The position numbers and the translations under genes are program-made. A model generated the notes under the pieces. It made no database searches and had not been told where the DNA came from. It saw only the letters and a list, made by a program, of their open reading frames with translations. Positions 1 through 7,245 of a stretch of 64,000 bases of DNA are shown piece after piece. The stretch comes from Fluviicola sp. (GTDB lineage: Bacteria; Bacteroidota; Bacteroidia; Flavobacteriales_D; Crocinitomicaceae). The stretch is from positions 1 to 64,000 of the forward strand of contig JAIRJW010000059.1 in NCBI GenBank assembly GCA_031260455.1, in the 5' to 3' direction. Position 1 is the stretch's first letter, and each line of letters begins with the position of its first letter.

Positions 1-610
1 CGTAAGAAGTTGCATGAATCGTCCCGTTTACAGTCACCGTCCCCGTACAATGGATAGCAACTACACCGCCTTTTCTGAATGATCCTCCATCCTGCCACAA
101 GACTGGAACGATGGATGCACCAGCATTAACTGTCAGAGAAGTGTAAGAAGGCACTTTGATTAGTTGAATCCTGCCGGAAGTAGCATAGCTATTTACCAGG
201 GGATTCTGTAAATTCACTGTATTTCCATTGGCAAAAGTGACGTAATTGAATTCATACAGTCCAGAGCTGTTGTATGCAGTAATTGCCCCGTAAGAATCCG
301 AATTAGAAGTGTTGACCGAAGCTCCCTGTACCTGATAAATCATAACAAGATCACCACATTCCCAGTTACAGTTACTTCCGCCTGAATTATTGACAGTAAC
401 GGAAGTAGCTCCGGCGCTCACATTATTGGTTACGGAGCTGTAACAGTTCACAACAGTATTGAGAGCAGAAATGGTCACTGCCCCACTCTTTCCAGGTTGT
501 CCAAATGAAAAACACGAAAACATCAAGAGAGCAACAGAGAATATAAACCGGATGTACCCTATGTATGAATTTGCTGATCGTTTTTTCACTGCAGAGTATT
601 TTTCTATCAT
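1..610 (-). CDS. Partial large secreted protein, T9SS-adhesin-like N-terminus
   Basis: The 5' part of a gene reading off the left edge; 203 codons are visible. It begins with a charged stretch and a hydrophobic signal segment ending near SCFSFGQ. The rest is beta-rich and resembles the N-terminal domain of the 1121-residue T9SS protein at 52282-55647: both have a GDL(V/I)(M/L)I-Q-(V/M)QGA motif, a V(K/R)VP segment, an ASIVP/ATIVP segment and a GG(V/I)VA strand ending in a V-NG motif. The function is probably surface-exposed or adhesive. The C-terminus, where a sorting domain would lie, is outside the window. A TATATTTA box on the minus strand (634-641) may be its -7 element. No closer family can be named. 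Confidence 0.75.
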   Translation of the reverse strand, partial: MIEKYSAVKKRSANSYIGYIRFIFSVALLMFSCFSFGQPGKSGAVTISALNTVVNCYSSVTNNVSAGATSVTVNNSGGSNCNWECGDLVMIYQVQGASVNTSNSDSYGAITAYNSSGLYEFNYVTFANGNTVNLQNPLVNSYATSGRIQLIKVPSYTSLTVNAGASIVPVLWQDGGSFRKGGVVAIHCTGTVTVNGTIHATSY

Positions 611-1016
611 AAACTTATCTTAAACGTTTATATTAAATATAACTAAAATTCCTGAATCAGCGCTTAAGATTTCAATGAAATTTATTCAAAAAACGAATCT
701 CTATCTAAATAAAAAAGTTATCATGTATTACTACTTTCATTTTCAGTAAAATGAGTACAAAAATCAAAAAAAATCCAGATTATCCGGCCAATTCAATTAT
801 TGAAATTTATGACACAAACAAGTTTTAATGTTATTTATTTCATTCCGAACATGAAACAACCCCTTCTTTTCCGGATAGAAAAAATATCAATTAGGATTTC
901 AATAATATTAAACTTCTAGAAATCACCAGCCAATACAATATTTTTGCATTTCTTAAATTCAAAAAACTGAGAATAAAATAATAGCTTCAACTCTTTGTAA
1001 ATAAAAGTAATAGTCG
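611..1016. other. Gene-free AT-rich spacer upstream of rpsA
   Basis: About 400 bases without a convincing gene, between the divergent partial secreted-protein gene and the rpsA promoter. It holds a weak minus-strand -7 box for the left gene, a lone TATTTTTG box at 939-946 without a matching -33, and a 25-codon ORF at 751-828 that has no promoter or recognisable product. No tRNA-like or other folded RNA was seen. Confidence 0.5.
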
Positions 1017-1024
1017 TACCTTTG
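994..1024 (+). promoter_or_regulatory. rpsA promoter, Bacteroidota -33/-7 type
   Basis: TTTG (994-997), 19 bases, then TACCTTTG (1017-1024). This is a full match to the Bacteroidota primary-sigma consensus TTG-N19-TAnnTTTG. Transcription would start near 1031 and give a leader of about 100 bases before the ATG at 1128. Confidence 0.8.
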
Positions 1025-1029
1025 CACCC

Positions 1030-1108
1030 GTTTTCGTTGTGAAAACACTGTCGTTTCGTTCAGACAGTTGATTATTCATTCTTTCAGGTACCGCGAAACA
1101 ACCTGAAA
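1030..1108 (+). promoter_or_regulatory. Three consecutive hairpins in the rpsA 5' leader
   Basis: Three perfect stems follow one another in the leader. GTTTTC/GAAAAC is at 1030-1035 and 1041-1046. ACTGTC/GACAGT is at 1047-1052 and 1063-1068. An 8-bp stem pairs 1082-1089 with 1101-1108, ending 19 bases before the ATG. No Shine-Dalgarno sequence is present. In gammaproteobacteria S1 represses its own mRNA through a leader of serial hairpins; a similar role here is inference. Confidence 0.6.
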
Positions 1109-1127
1109 TACAAGTAGAAAAAGCCAG

Positions 1128-2921
1128 ATGGCAAAACAAATTAACACGCAGGGATCTGCGGATTTTGATTGGGACGCATTAGCGTTGGACGGATACACTT
1201 TAGTAAAACGCTCAGAACTTTCTGACATTTATGAAAAGACTCTGACTTCAATTAACGAGAAAGAAGTAATTGAAGGTACTGTTATTGCAGTTTCCAAAAA
1301 AGAAGTAATCATCAATGTTGGTTACAAATCTGAAGGAGTTGTTCCTGCTTCAGAATTTCGTTACAACCCGGATTTGAAAGCGGGTGATAAGGTAGATGTA
1401 TTCGTTGAGTGTCAGGAAGACAAAAGTGGTCAGCTGATCATTTCTCACCGCACAGCCCGTATGCACAAAGCATGGATCCGTGTGAACGAAGTATTGCGTT
1501 CAGGCGAGGTAATCACCGGATACGTGAAGTGTCGTACAAAAGGAGGTTTGATCGTTGATGTATTCGGAATTGAAGCATTCCTGCCAGGTTCTCAGATCGA
1601 TGTGAAGCCAATCCGTGATTACGATATATATGTTGGTAAAAACATGGAATTCAAAGTTGTCAAGATTAACCAGGAGTTCAGAAACGTAGTTGTTTCTCAC
1701 AAAGCGCTGATCGAAGCAGAATTGGAAGAACAAAAGAAACAAATCATCAGCGGCCTGGAGAAAGGACAAGTGTTGGAAGGAACTGTGAAAAACATTACTT
1801 CCTACGGGGTATTCATCGATTTGGGCGGCGTAGATGGTTTGATTCACATTACAGATTTATCCTGGGGACGTGTTAACCACCCGGAAGAAATCGTTGAGCT
1901 GGATCAGAAACTGAACGTGGTTATTTTAGACTTCGATGATGACAAGAAACGTATCGCTTTAGGGTTGAAACAATTGCAACCACATCCGTGGGATGCTTTG
2001 GATGCTAACTTAGCTGTTGGTGACAAAGTTTCCGGAAAAGTTGTTGTTTTGGCTGATTACGGTGCATTCGTTGAAATCGCTCCCGGAGTGGAAGGCTTGA
2101 TCCACGTTTCTGAAATGTCCTGGTCACAACACCTGCGTTCTGCTCAGGATTTTATGCAGGTTGGAGATACCGTTGAAGCAGTTATCCTGACTTTGGACCG
2201 CGAAGAGCGTAAAATGTCACTGGGTATCAAACAACTGATGCCGGATCCATGGTCTGCAATCGAAGCGAAATATGCTGTTGGAACGAAGCACCACGCTAAA
2301 GTTCGCAACTTCACTAACTTCGGTGTATTCGTAGAACTGGAAGAAGGTGTTGACGGATTGATCCATATTTCTGACCTTTCATGGCAGAAAAAAATCAAGC
2401 ACCCATCTGAATTCTGCAAGGTAGGTGACGAGATGGAAGTAATTGTATTGGAAATCGATCGTGAAAACCGTCGTATTTCTTTAGGACATAAGCAATTGGA
2501 AGAAAATCCATGGGATGTGTTTGAAACAATCTTCGGAGAAGGATCTGTTCATCAGGGTACTATTATCGAAACAAAAGATAAAGCCGGTATCGTAGCGCTT
2601 CCTTACGGTGTAGAAGGAATTTGTCCTTCCAAGCACCTGCGTAAAGAAGATGGCAGCAACGCGAAAGTTGATGAGACACTTGATTTCAAAGTAATCGAGT
2701 TCAATAAAGAAGCGAAGAAAATTGTTGTTTCTCATACACGTACGTTTGAAGAAGGAACAGATGAGAAGACAACTAAATCAGCAACCGGTAAGAAAGGTGC
2801 AACAGCAGGATCTTCTACATCTCAGGCTGTTAAAGCAATCAACCAGAGCAATGAAAAATCAACATTAGGTGATTTGGACGCTTTGGCTGCTTTGAAAGAA
2901 AAAATGGAAGGAGGAGAGTAA
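1128..2921 (+). CDS. rpsA: 30S ribosomal protein S1
   Basis: Ribosomal protein S1, which binds single-stranded mRNA on the small subunit. The 597 residues carry six S1 (OB-fold) repeats at about 47-107, 126-191, 213-281, 298-367, 385-454 and 472-540. Repeats 3 to 5 are canonical, with GxxxxGxV...G(V/A)F(I/V) strands and DGLIHI or EGLIHV signatures; repeats 1, 2 and 6 are diverged, as in other S1 proteins. The tail (about 545-597) is low in complexity and charged. ATG 1128 is chosen because it follows a strong promoter and structured leader and starts the conserved MAK...DFDWDAL region. The gene is single-cistron, with a terminator right after it. Confidence 0.97.
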   Translation: MAKQINTQGSADFDWDALALDGYTLVKRSELSDIYEKTLTSINEKEVIEGTVIAVSKKEVIINVGYKSEGVVPASEFRYNPDLKAGDKVDVFVECQEDKSGQLIISHRTARMHKAWIRVNEVLRSGEVITGYVKCRTKGGLIVDVFGIEAFLPGSQIDVKPIRDYDIYVGKNMEFKVVKINQEFRNVVVSHKALIEAELEEQKKQIISGLEKGQVLEGTVKNITSYGVFIDLGGVDGLIHITDLSWGRVNHPEEIVELDQKLNVVILDFDDDKKRIALGLKQLQPHPWDALDANLAVGDKVSGKVVVLADYGAFVEIAPGVEGLIHVSEMSWSQHLRSAQDFMQVGDTVEAVILTLDREERKMSLGIKQLMPDPWSAIEAKYAVGTKHHAKVRNFTNFGVFVELEEGVDGLIHISDLSWQKKIKHPSEFCKVGDEMEVIVLEIDRENRRISLGHKQLEENPWDVFETIFGEGSVHQGTIIETKDKAGIVALPYGVEGICPSKHLRKEDGSNAKVDETLDFKVIEFNKEAKKIVVSHTRTFEEGTDEKTTKSATGKKGATAGSSTSQAVKAINQSNEKSTLGDLDALAALKEKMEGGE

Positions 2922-2944
2922 TCTTCACCATCACATAAAACAGG

Positions 2945-2984
2945 AACAGGGTCATTCGCCGTGGCGAATGACCCTGTTTTTTTG
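2945..2984 (+). terminator. rpsA rho-independent terminator
   Basis: A nearly perfect hairpin with about 14 paired bases: the arm at 2945-2960 is complementary to 2963-2978 and is followed by a run of T. It starts 23 bases after the rpsA stop codon. Confidence 0.9.
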
Positions 2985-3034
2985 TCCGTACCCTTCGATT
3001 TCACCCGATCTGCAAACAGTTCAAAGTCGGTTGG

Positions 3035-3065
3035 TTGTTTATTCTTATCTTTTTCCTTATTTTTG
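3035..3065 (+). promoter_or_regulatory. Promoter of the patatin gene
   Basis: TTG (3035-3037), 20 bases, TATTTTTG (3058-3065). The box lies inside the longest possible reading frame, so it rules out the TTG codon at 3035 as start and supports ATG 3092. Confidence 0.6.
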
Positions 3066-3091
3066 AATTGCTTAAAAACCATAAACCCACT

Positions 3092-5020
3092 ATGTACGAC
3101 GACACAGAACCCGGATTACTTGAAACACCTTTCAAAAGTATTGCACTGGCCTTTTCAGGCGGAGGATTCAGAGCAGGAACTTTCGCATTGGGAGTTCTCT
3201 CCTACCTGAATCACGCCTCGCTGGATGAAGACGGATCGGAAACTTTACTGAGTCATGTCACCTACCTTTCATCTGCATCCGGGGGAACGATCGCCACAGC
3301 CATGTATGCACTCTATTCCGCACAGGGAAAATCATTCGACGATTTTTACAAAGCACTTTTCGAACAAACTGACGGAACCGGACTGGTTTCCGAGGCCCTG
3401 CGCATATTAAATGACCGGGAGGAATGGAAAGAACGCCCGAATAAACGCCGCAACCTGATCAACTCATTCGCACTGGCATACGACAAATTACTCTTCCAGG
3501 GAGCTTCCGTTGAAACCTTAAACAAAAACCAGAAATCCGAATGCTCAAACCTGGAGGAAGTTTGCTTCAATGCAACCGAACTCCATAACGGCCTTCTGTT
3601 TCGCCAAACAGTACAAATGAAGAAAGGTTACTGGAAATCGAAAGTGCTTTACGGAAACTTCAATATCTCACTGGAACACAAAACCGCGCAATACCTACGC
3701 TTATCTGACCTTCTTGCTGCTTCGTCCTGTTTTCCGGTGGGTTTCGAACCAATTGTTTTTCCGCAGGATTTTGAAAACCCTTCCATTAATACAACCGAGC
3801 TCTTAAACGGTTTCGATATTAACCTACAGGAACTGGACTGGGATGAGCTACTGCTTTTATATCCCAAAAAGGATATCGAAGGCGTGATTAATTCACTTCC
3901 GAAACCATTGAACCTGGCAAATCTGAAATACCAGCTTCAGCAACTGAAGAAAAAAGAAAGTGTGCAGATTTCAATTATGGACGGAGGAATCACCGATAAC
4001 CAGGGTGTTGAAAGTATGATCCAGGCCAATACGCGAAGAATAAAAGACGGTGGAAAATCATTCGACCTGATGATGGTTTGCGATGTTGCCAGTCATTACA
4101 TGAAAGCATACCAGCTTCCGAAAGAAGACAACTCCAGTTTCTGGAGCATCAACCGTATCCGCATTTTCTCACTGACAAGCTCCATTCTGGGAATTATCAC
4201 ACTGATCCTGACCTGGAAATATATGTCTCACACCATCGGATGGTATGTTGCAAAATGCTTTATCGCCATCTTTTCAGCAATAACAGCCGTTTTGTTCTTT
4301 ATCAGTGAAAAAATCAGAAAGACTATTACCGGCCAGGTACACGGCAATTCGGGATTCGATCTCCAAAAAACCTTCCCGACAAAAATTCTGGAGATGATCT
4401 TCCGGCATTTTGGAAACCTGCGTCTGAACCTTCTCAAGAATATGATCCTGACACGAATCACCACGCTCATTACATTAAGCAACGATGTATTCCTCAAGCG
4501 GATCCGCTACCTGCTCTACAATCAATTTTTCCAGTTGAAAGATCTGAAATCCACCGGAAGAGCCAAAGCCAACCATATCTACGACCTGAGTTTTTCCAAC
4601 GACCTGCAGCGTAAGGAGAGCTACTGCAATTACATTCCATCTTACTCCATGCAGAAAGTAGCTGAAAATGCATTCGGAATGAGTACAACTCTTTGGTTCA
4701 GCAAGGAAAACAATAAAGAGCTCCGGAAAGCATCCATCATTGCTTGCGGACAATTCAATACGTGCTTCAACCTATTGGATTACATCTGTAAACTAAAAAA
4801 ATCATTTGAAGGCCGCCCACCGGTATTTGACAATTTTTCTGTGAAAAACCAACAAATGGTTAACCAGCTCCAACAGCGCCTGGATGCAGATTTTAAGCAA
4901 TTCTGTAACGACCCTTTCTGGATGTACAACGATCTGGGAAAAAAATACCAGATCAAAAACTTCAAAAAAGCAACCATTGAAGAAGTTCCCGACCCAAAAA
5001 GATTCAAAGGTTTACGATAA
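3092..5020 (+). CDS. Patatin-like phospholipase with internal membrane segments
   Basis: A patatin-family acyl hydrolase of 642 residues, probably acting on membrane lipids. Visible catalytic elements are the oxyanion loop GGGFRAG (23-29), the nucleophile elbow SASGG with Ser63, and the Asp-Gly-Gly of the dyad at Asp297. After the catalytic part come two hydrophobic helices (roughly residues 358-377 and 382-409, in the regions TSSILGIITLIL and CFIAIFSAITAVLFF), so the enzyme is likely membrane-anchored with a soluble C-terminal part. No signal peptide is seen. The SxSGG elbow differs from the usual GxSxG, as in some large bacterial patatins. The gene stands alone between the rpsA terminator and padR. 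The substrate is unknown. Confidence 0.85.
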   Translation: MYDDTEPGLLETPFKSIALAFSGGGFRAGTFALGVLSYLNHASLDEDGSETLLSHVTYLSSASGGTIATAMYALYSAQGKSFDDFYKALFEQTDGTGLVSEALRILNDREEWKERPNKRRNLINSFALAYDKLLFQGASVETLNKNQKSECSNLEEVCFNATELHNGLLFRQTVQMKKGYWKSKVLYGNFNISLEHKTAQYLRLSDLLAASSCFPVGFEPIVFPQDFENPSINTTELLNGFDINLQELDWDELLLLYPKKDIEGVINSLPKPLNLANLKYQLQQLKKKESVQISIMDGGITDNQGVESMIQANTRRIKDGGKSFDLMMVCDVASHYMKAYQLPKEDNSSFWSINRIRIFSLTSSILGIITLILTWKYMSHTIGWYVAKCFIAIFSAITAVLFFISEKIRKTITGQVHGNSGFDLQKTFPTKILEMIFRHFGNLRLNLLKNMILTRITTLITLSNDVFLKRIRYLLYNQFFQLKDLKSTGRAKANHIYDLSFSNDLQRKESYCNYIPSYSMQKVAENAFGMSTTLWFSKENNKELRKASIIACGQFNTCFNLLDYICKLKKSFEGRPPVFDNFSVKNQQMVNQLQQRLDADFKQFCNDPFWMYNDLGKKYQIKNFKKATIEEVPDPKRFKGLR

Positions 5021-5212
5021 ATCAAAGAATCAATCCTCAACAGGCCATTTTTTTTGTTTGGCATGTTTTCTCAAAACAGAGCTATTTTAAGGCTTTGCAC
5101 TTTTCATACCCCATATAAACGTCCTTTCAGTTCGCGTTTCGTTTTCAAAACACAAAATATTGAAAATCAAATAATTATAGTCAAAAATCACAATTATCTT
5201 TAAACTAAAACA

Positions 5213-5233
5213 GTAATATGCATTGCATACTAC
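5213..5233. promoter_or_regulatory. Near-palindromic operator overlapping the padR promoter
   Basis: A 21-bp interrupted palindrome: TATGCA-T-TGCATA at 5217-5229, extended by GTA/TAC outside one mismatch. It overlaps the -33 TTG of the padR promoter (5223-5225). PadR regulators bind such short AT-rich dyads and often repress themselves, so this is a likely self-operator. Confidence 0.55.
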
Positions 5234-5252
5234 CATATTATACATATATTTG
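5223..5252 (+). promoter_or_regulatory. padR-pspC promoter
   Basis: TTG (5223-5225), exactly 19 bases, TATATTTG (5245-5252), a full consensus match. The start codon at 5274 follows after a short leader. Confidence 0.8.
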
Positions 5253-5273
5253 TGTCATAAATAGTACATTGCT

Positions 5274-5597
5274 ATGAATGTAGAAAATACTCAGGCCCAA
5301 ATGCGAAAAGGAATCCTGGAATTCTGTATTCTCAGTATTCTGAATCATCAGGAAGCTTATCCTTCCGAAATTTTGGATCAACTGAAAAAAGCCAAGCTAA
5401 TTGTAGTTGAAGGAACCCTTTACCCGCTTTTAACCCGCTTGAAGAACACTGAACTCCTCACCTATCGCTGGGAAGAATCTACTTCCGGTCCGCCGAGAAA
5501 ATATTACTCAATCACGGAAACCGGAAAGAACACATTGGAAGCTTTACAAATAACCTGGAATGAGCTTCAGCATGCCGTAGAAACATTAACTGCTTAA
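5274..5597 (+). CDS. PadR-family transcriptional regulator
   Basis: A 107-residue winged-helix protein of the short PadR type. It has the family pattern KGILEFCILSIL near the N-terminus, the recognition region VVEGTLYPLLTRLK, and a wing ending in GPPRKYYSITETGK. It lacks the long C-terminal dimerisation domain of larger PadRs. It lies 12 bases before the PspC gene; PadR-PspC is a recurrent two-gene unit in Bacteroidota. The palindrome over its own promoter suggests autorepression. The inducing signal is unknown. Confidence 0.93.
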   Translation: MNVENTQAQMRKGILEFCILSILNHQEAYPSEILDQLKKAKLIVVEGTLYPLLTRLKNTELLTYRWEESTSGPPRKYYSITETGKNTLEALQITWNELQHAVETLTA

Positions 5598-5609
5598 AAA
5601 GAGCTAATC

Positions 5610-7106
5610 ATGAAAAAGACACTTTCAATTCATTTAGGTCGCCAATTATTTATTATCGAAGAAGATGCGTACGACCGCTTGCAGGCTTATCTGAAAAAAC
5701 TAGAAGCTTCACTTTCAAACGAATCCGGGAGCAACGAAATTGTAGAAGACATCGAAATGCGCTTCGCGGAACTGGTACATCAATACCTGGGCGATACGCG
5801 TCAGGTCGTAACCATTGCCGATGTGGAAAAAGCCATTACCTCTCTGGGAGAACCGGAAGAAATTACCGAAGAACCGGAACAACCCAAACAACAAACACAG
5901 ACTAATCACGAAAACAACGGGCAAAAAAGAATGTATCGCGACGTGGATAACGGAGTATTAGGTGGTTTGGCAGCCGGAATCGCAGCTTACCTGAACATTG
6001 ATCCAGTTATTGTGCGCATCATCTTTATTATTTTCGGTTTTATGGGCTTTGGTTTCCCACTCTATATCATTTTGTGGATCATTGTTCCGGGTGCAAAAAC
6101 ACCTTCCGAGCGCCTGCAAATGAGAGGAAAACCCGTCAATATTGATACATTAAAAGAAGAATTCGAAAAAACAGCCAGCCGTTTAAAAGACGATACAATC
6201 AATACAGTCAACCGCTTTAAAAACAACAACGAACACATAACACAGCAGGCATCAAAAATCCTGCGGTTCATTGGAAAAATAATTGGAGTCGGCTTCATTA
6301 CCGGAGCTTTAATCTGGCTCATCATCTTCACATTAATTGTAAGCGGAATCATCGACGTTATTCCAATGACGGGAGACCAGGAATTTGCTTCCCTGTATGA
6401 ATTCCTTCAGCTGGTTTCTCCGGTAAACAAATCCTTCTCCCTGATCTGGACGGGACTTTTGCTGGTCGGTTTTGCAGGTCCGTTACTTTCCATCGCAATC
6501 GGTGTCCGCTTGCTTTTAGGTAAAGTAAACAGATACTTCCGTCTCAACTTTATATTGCTGCCTGCAGTTATTTTTGTCGGAATTGTTCTTGGAGTCATCG
6601 GATCGATCAATTCAGCAAGAGATTATGAGGTTTATTCCGAAGTGGAAAACCAGCATTTAACGATCCATGCAAGTGAACTGAAACTGGAAGAACTTCCCTT
6701 AATGGTCAACAATAGAAGAATTGTGAGTAACGGAGGAATTGATTTCATTTCTGTTCATAACGGCCAGATTATGGAACACGGTATTCATATCAAATACAAA
6801 GAATCGAGCGACAGCCTGTTCCATGTTTCTCAGGTTTTCAGTGCGCACGGAATTGACCGCACTGCCGCTCAGAAAAGAAGTATGCGCATTAAACAAGATC
6901 TGAGAGTGGAAGGAAATAAATTGCTGATCGATCCTTATTATTCCTTTCCTCTGACTGACGGACTCCGAAACCAGGAAATTGAAATTGTGATCCAGGTTCC
7001 GGACGGAAAGAAATTGTTCATCAATAACCAGCAAGTATTAATAAACGGAAAGGAATACATTGGTGTGATGTATGCTAATGAGCCGTTTGAGGCATATGAA
7101 GACTAA
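5610..7106 (+). CDS. PspC-domain membrane protein
   Basis: A 498-residue inner-membrane protein. After an N-terminal region (about 1-105) typical of Bacteroidota PspC proteins comes the PspC domain (about 108-165), with RMYRDVDNGVLGGLAAGIAAYL and a hydrophobic hairpin ending LWIIVPG. Three further membrane segments follow between about 215 and 335 (FITGALIWLIIFTLIVSG, LIWTGLLLVGFAGPL, LLPAVIFVGIVLGVIG). The last 150 residues look like an extracytoplasmic beta-rich domain. PspC relatives sense or buffer envelope stress. The gene is co-transcribed with padR, its probable regulator. Confidence 0.88.
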   Translation: MKKTLSIHLGRQLFIIEEDAYDRLQAYLKKLEASLSNESGSNEIVEDIEMRFAELVHQYLGDTRQVVTIADVEKAITSLGEPEEITEEPEQPKQQTQTNHENNGQKRMYRDVDNGVLGGLAAGIAAYLNIDPVIVRIIFIIFGFMGFGFPLYIILWIIVPGAKTPSERLQMRGKPVNIDTLKEEFEKTASRLKDDTINTVNRFKNNNEHITQQASKILRFIGKIIGVGFITGALIWLIIFTLIVSGIIDVIPMTGDQEFASLYEFLQLVSPVNKSFSLIWTGLLLVGFAGPLLSIAIGVRLLLGKVNRYFRLNFILLPAVIFVGIVLGVIGSINSARDYEVYSEVENQHLTIHASELKLEELPLMVNNRRIVSNGGIDFISVHNGQIMEHGIHIKYKESSDSLFHVSQVFSAHGIDRTAAQKRSMRIKQDLRVEGNKLLIDPYYSFPLTDGLRNQEIEIVIQVPDGKKLFINNQQVLINGKEYIGVMYANEPFEAYED

Positions 7107-7147
7107 AGAAGTTAAAAATGTTCAAAGGTGAAAAATCAGCCGGGATT

Positions 7148-7185
7148 GGATGAACAAAAAACGCAGGAATTCCTGCGTTTCATCC
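7148..7185. terminator. Hairpin after the padR-pspC operon
   Basis: A perfect palindrome at 7159-7180 (AAACGCAGGAA/TTCCTGCGTTT) lies inside a second GGATG/CATCC pair (7148-7152, 7181-7185). The T-run on the plus strand is short (three bases); on the minus strand it is longer. It may act as a terminator or mRNA 3'-end stabiliser. Confidence 0.55.
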
Positions 7186-7217
7186 GTTGAAACCGCCCAT
7201 ACTTGGCGAAAATTTAG

Positions 7218-7225
7218 TATATTTG
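7218..7225 (+). promoter_or_regulatory. -7 box of the E1 fusion gene
   Basis: TATATTTG, a full -7 match, 20 bases before ATG 7246. No TTG is found at the ideal spacing upstream. Confidence 0.55.
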
Positions 7226-7245
7226 TGCAACTTTAAAGGAAAGTT

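Noticed and set aside
751..828. 25-codon plus-strand ORF upstream of rpsA
   Set aside because: No promoter, no start context, no known peptide; likely chance in AT-rich sequence.
3035..3091. Longer patatin start with a hydrophobic leader (TTG 3035)
   Set aside because: The start would sit on the -33 box and the extension covers the -7 box; ATG 3092 fits the promoter.
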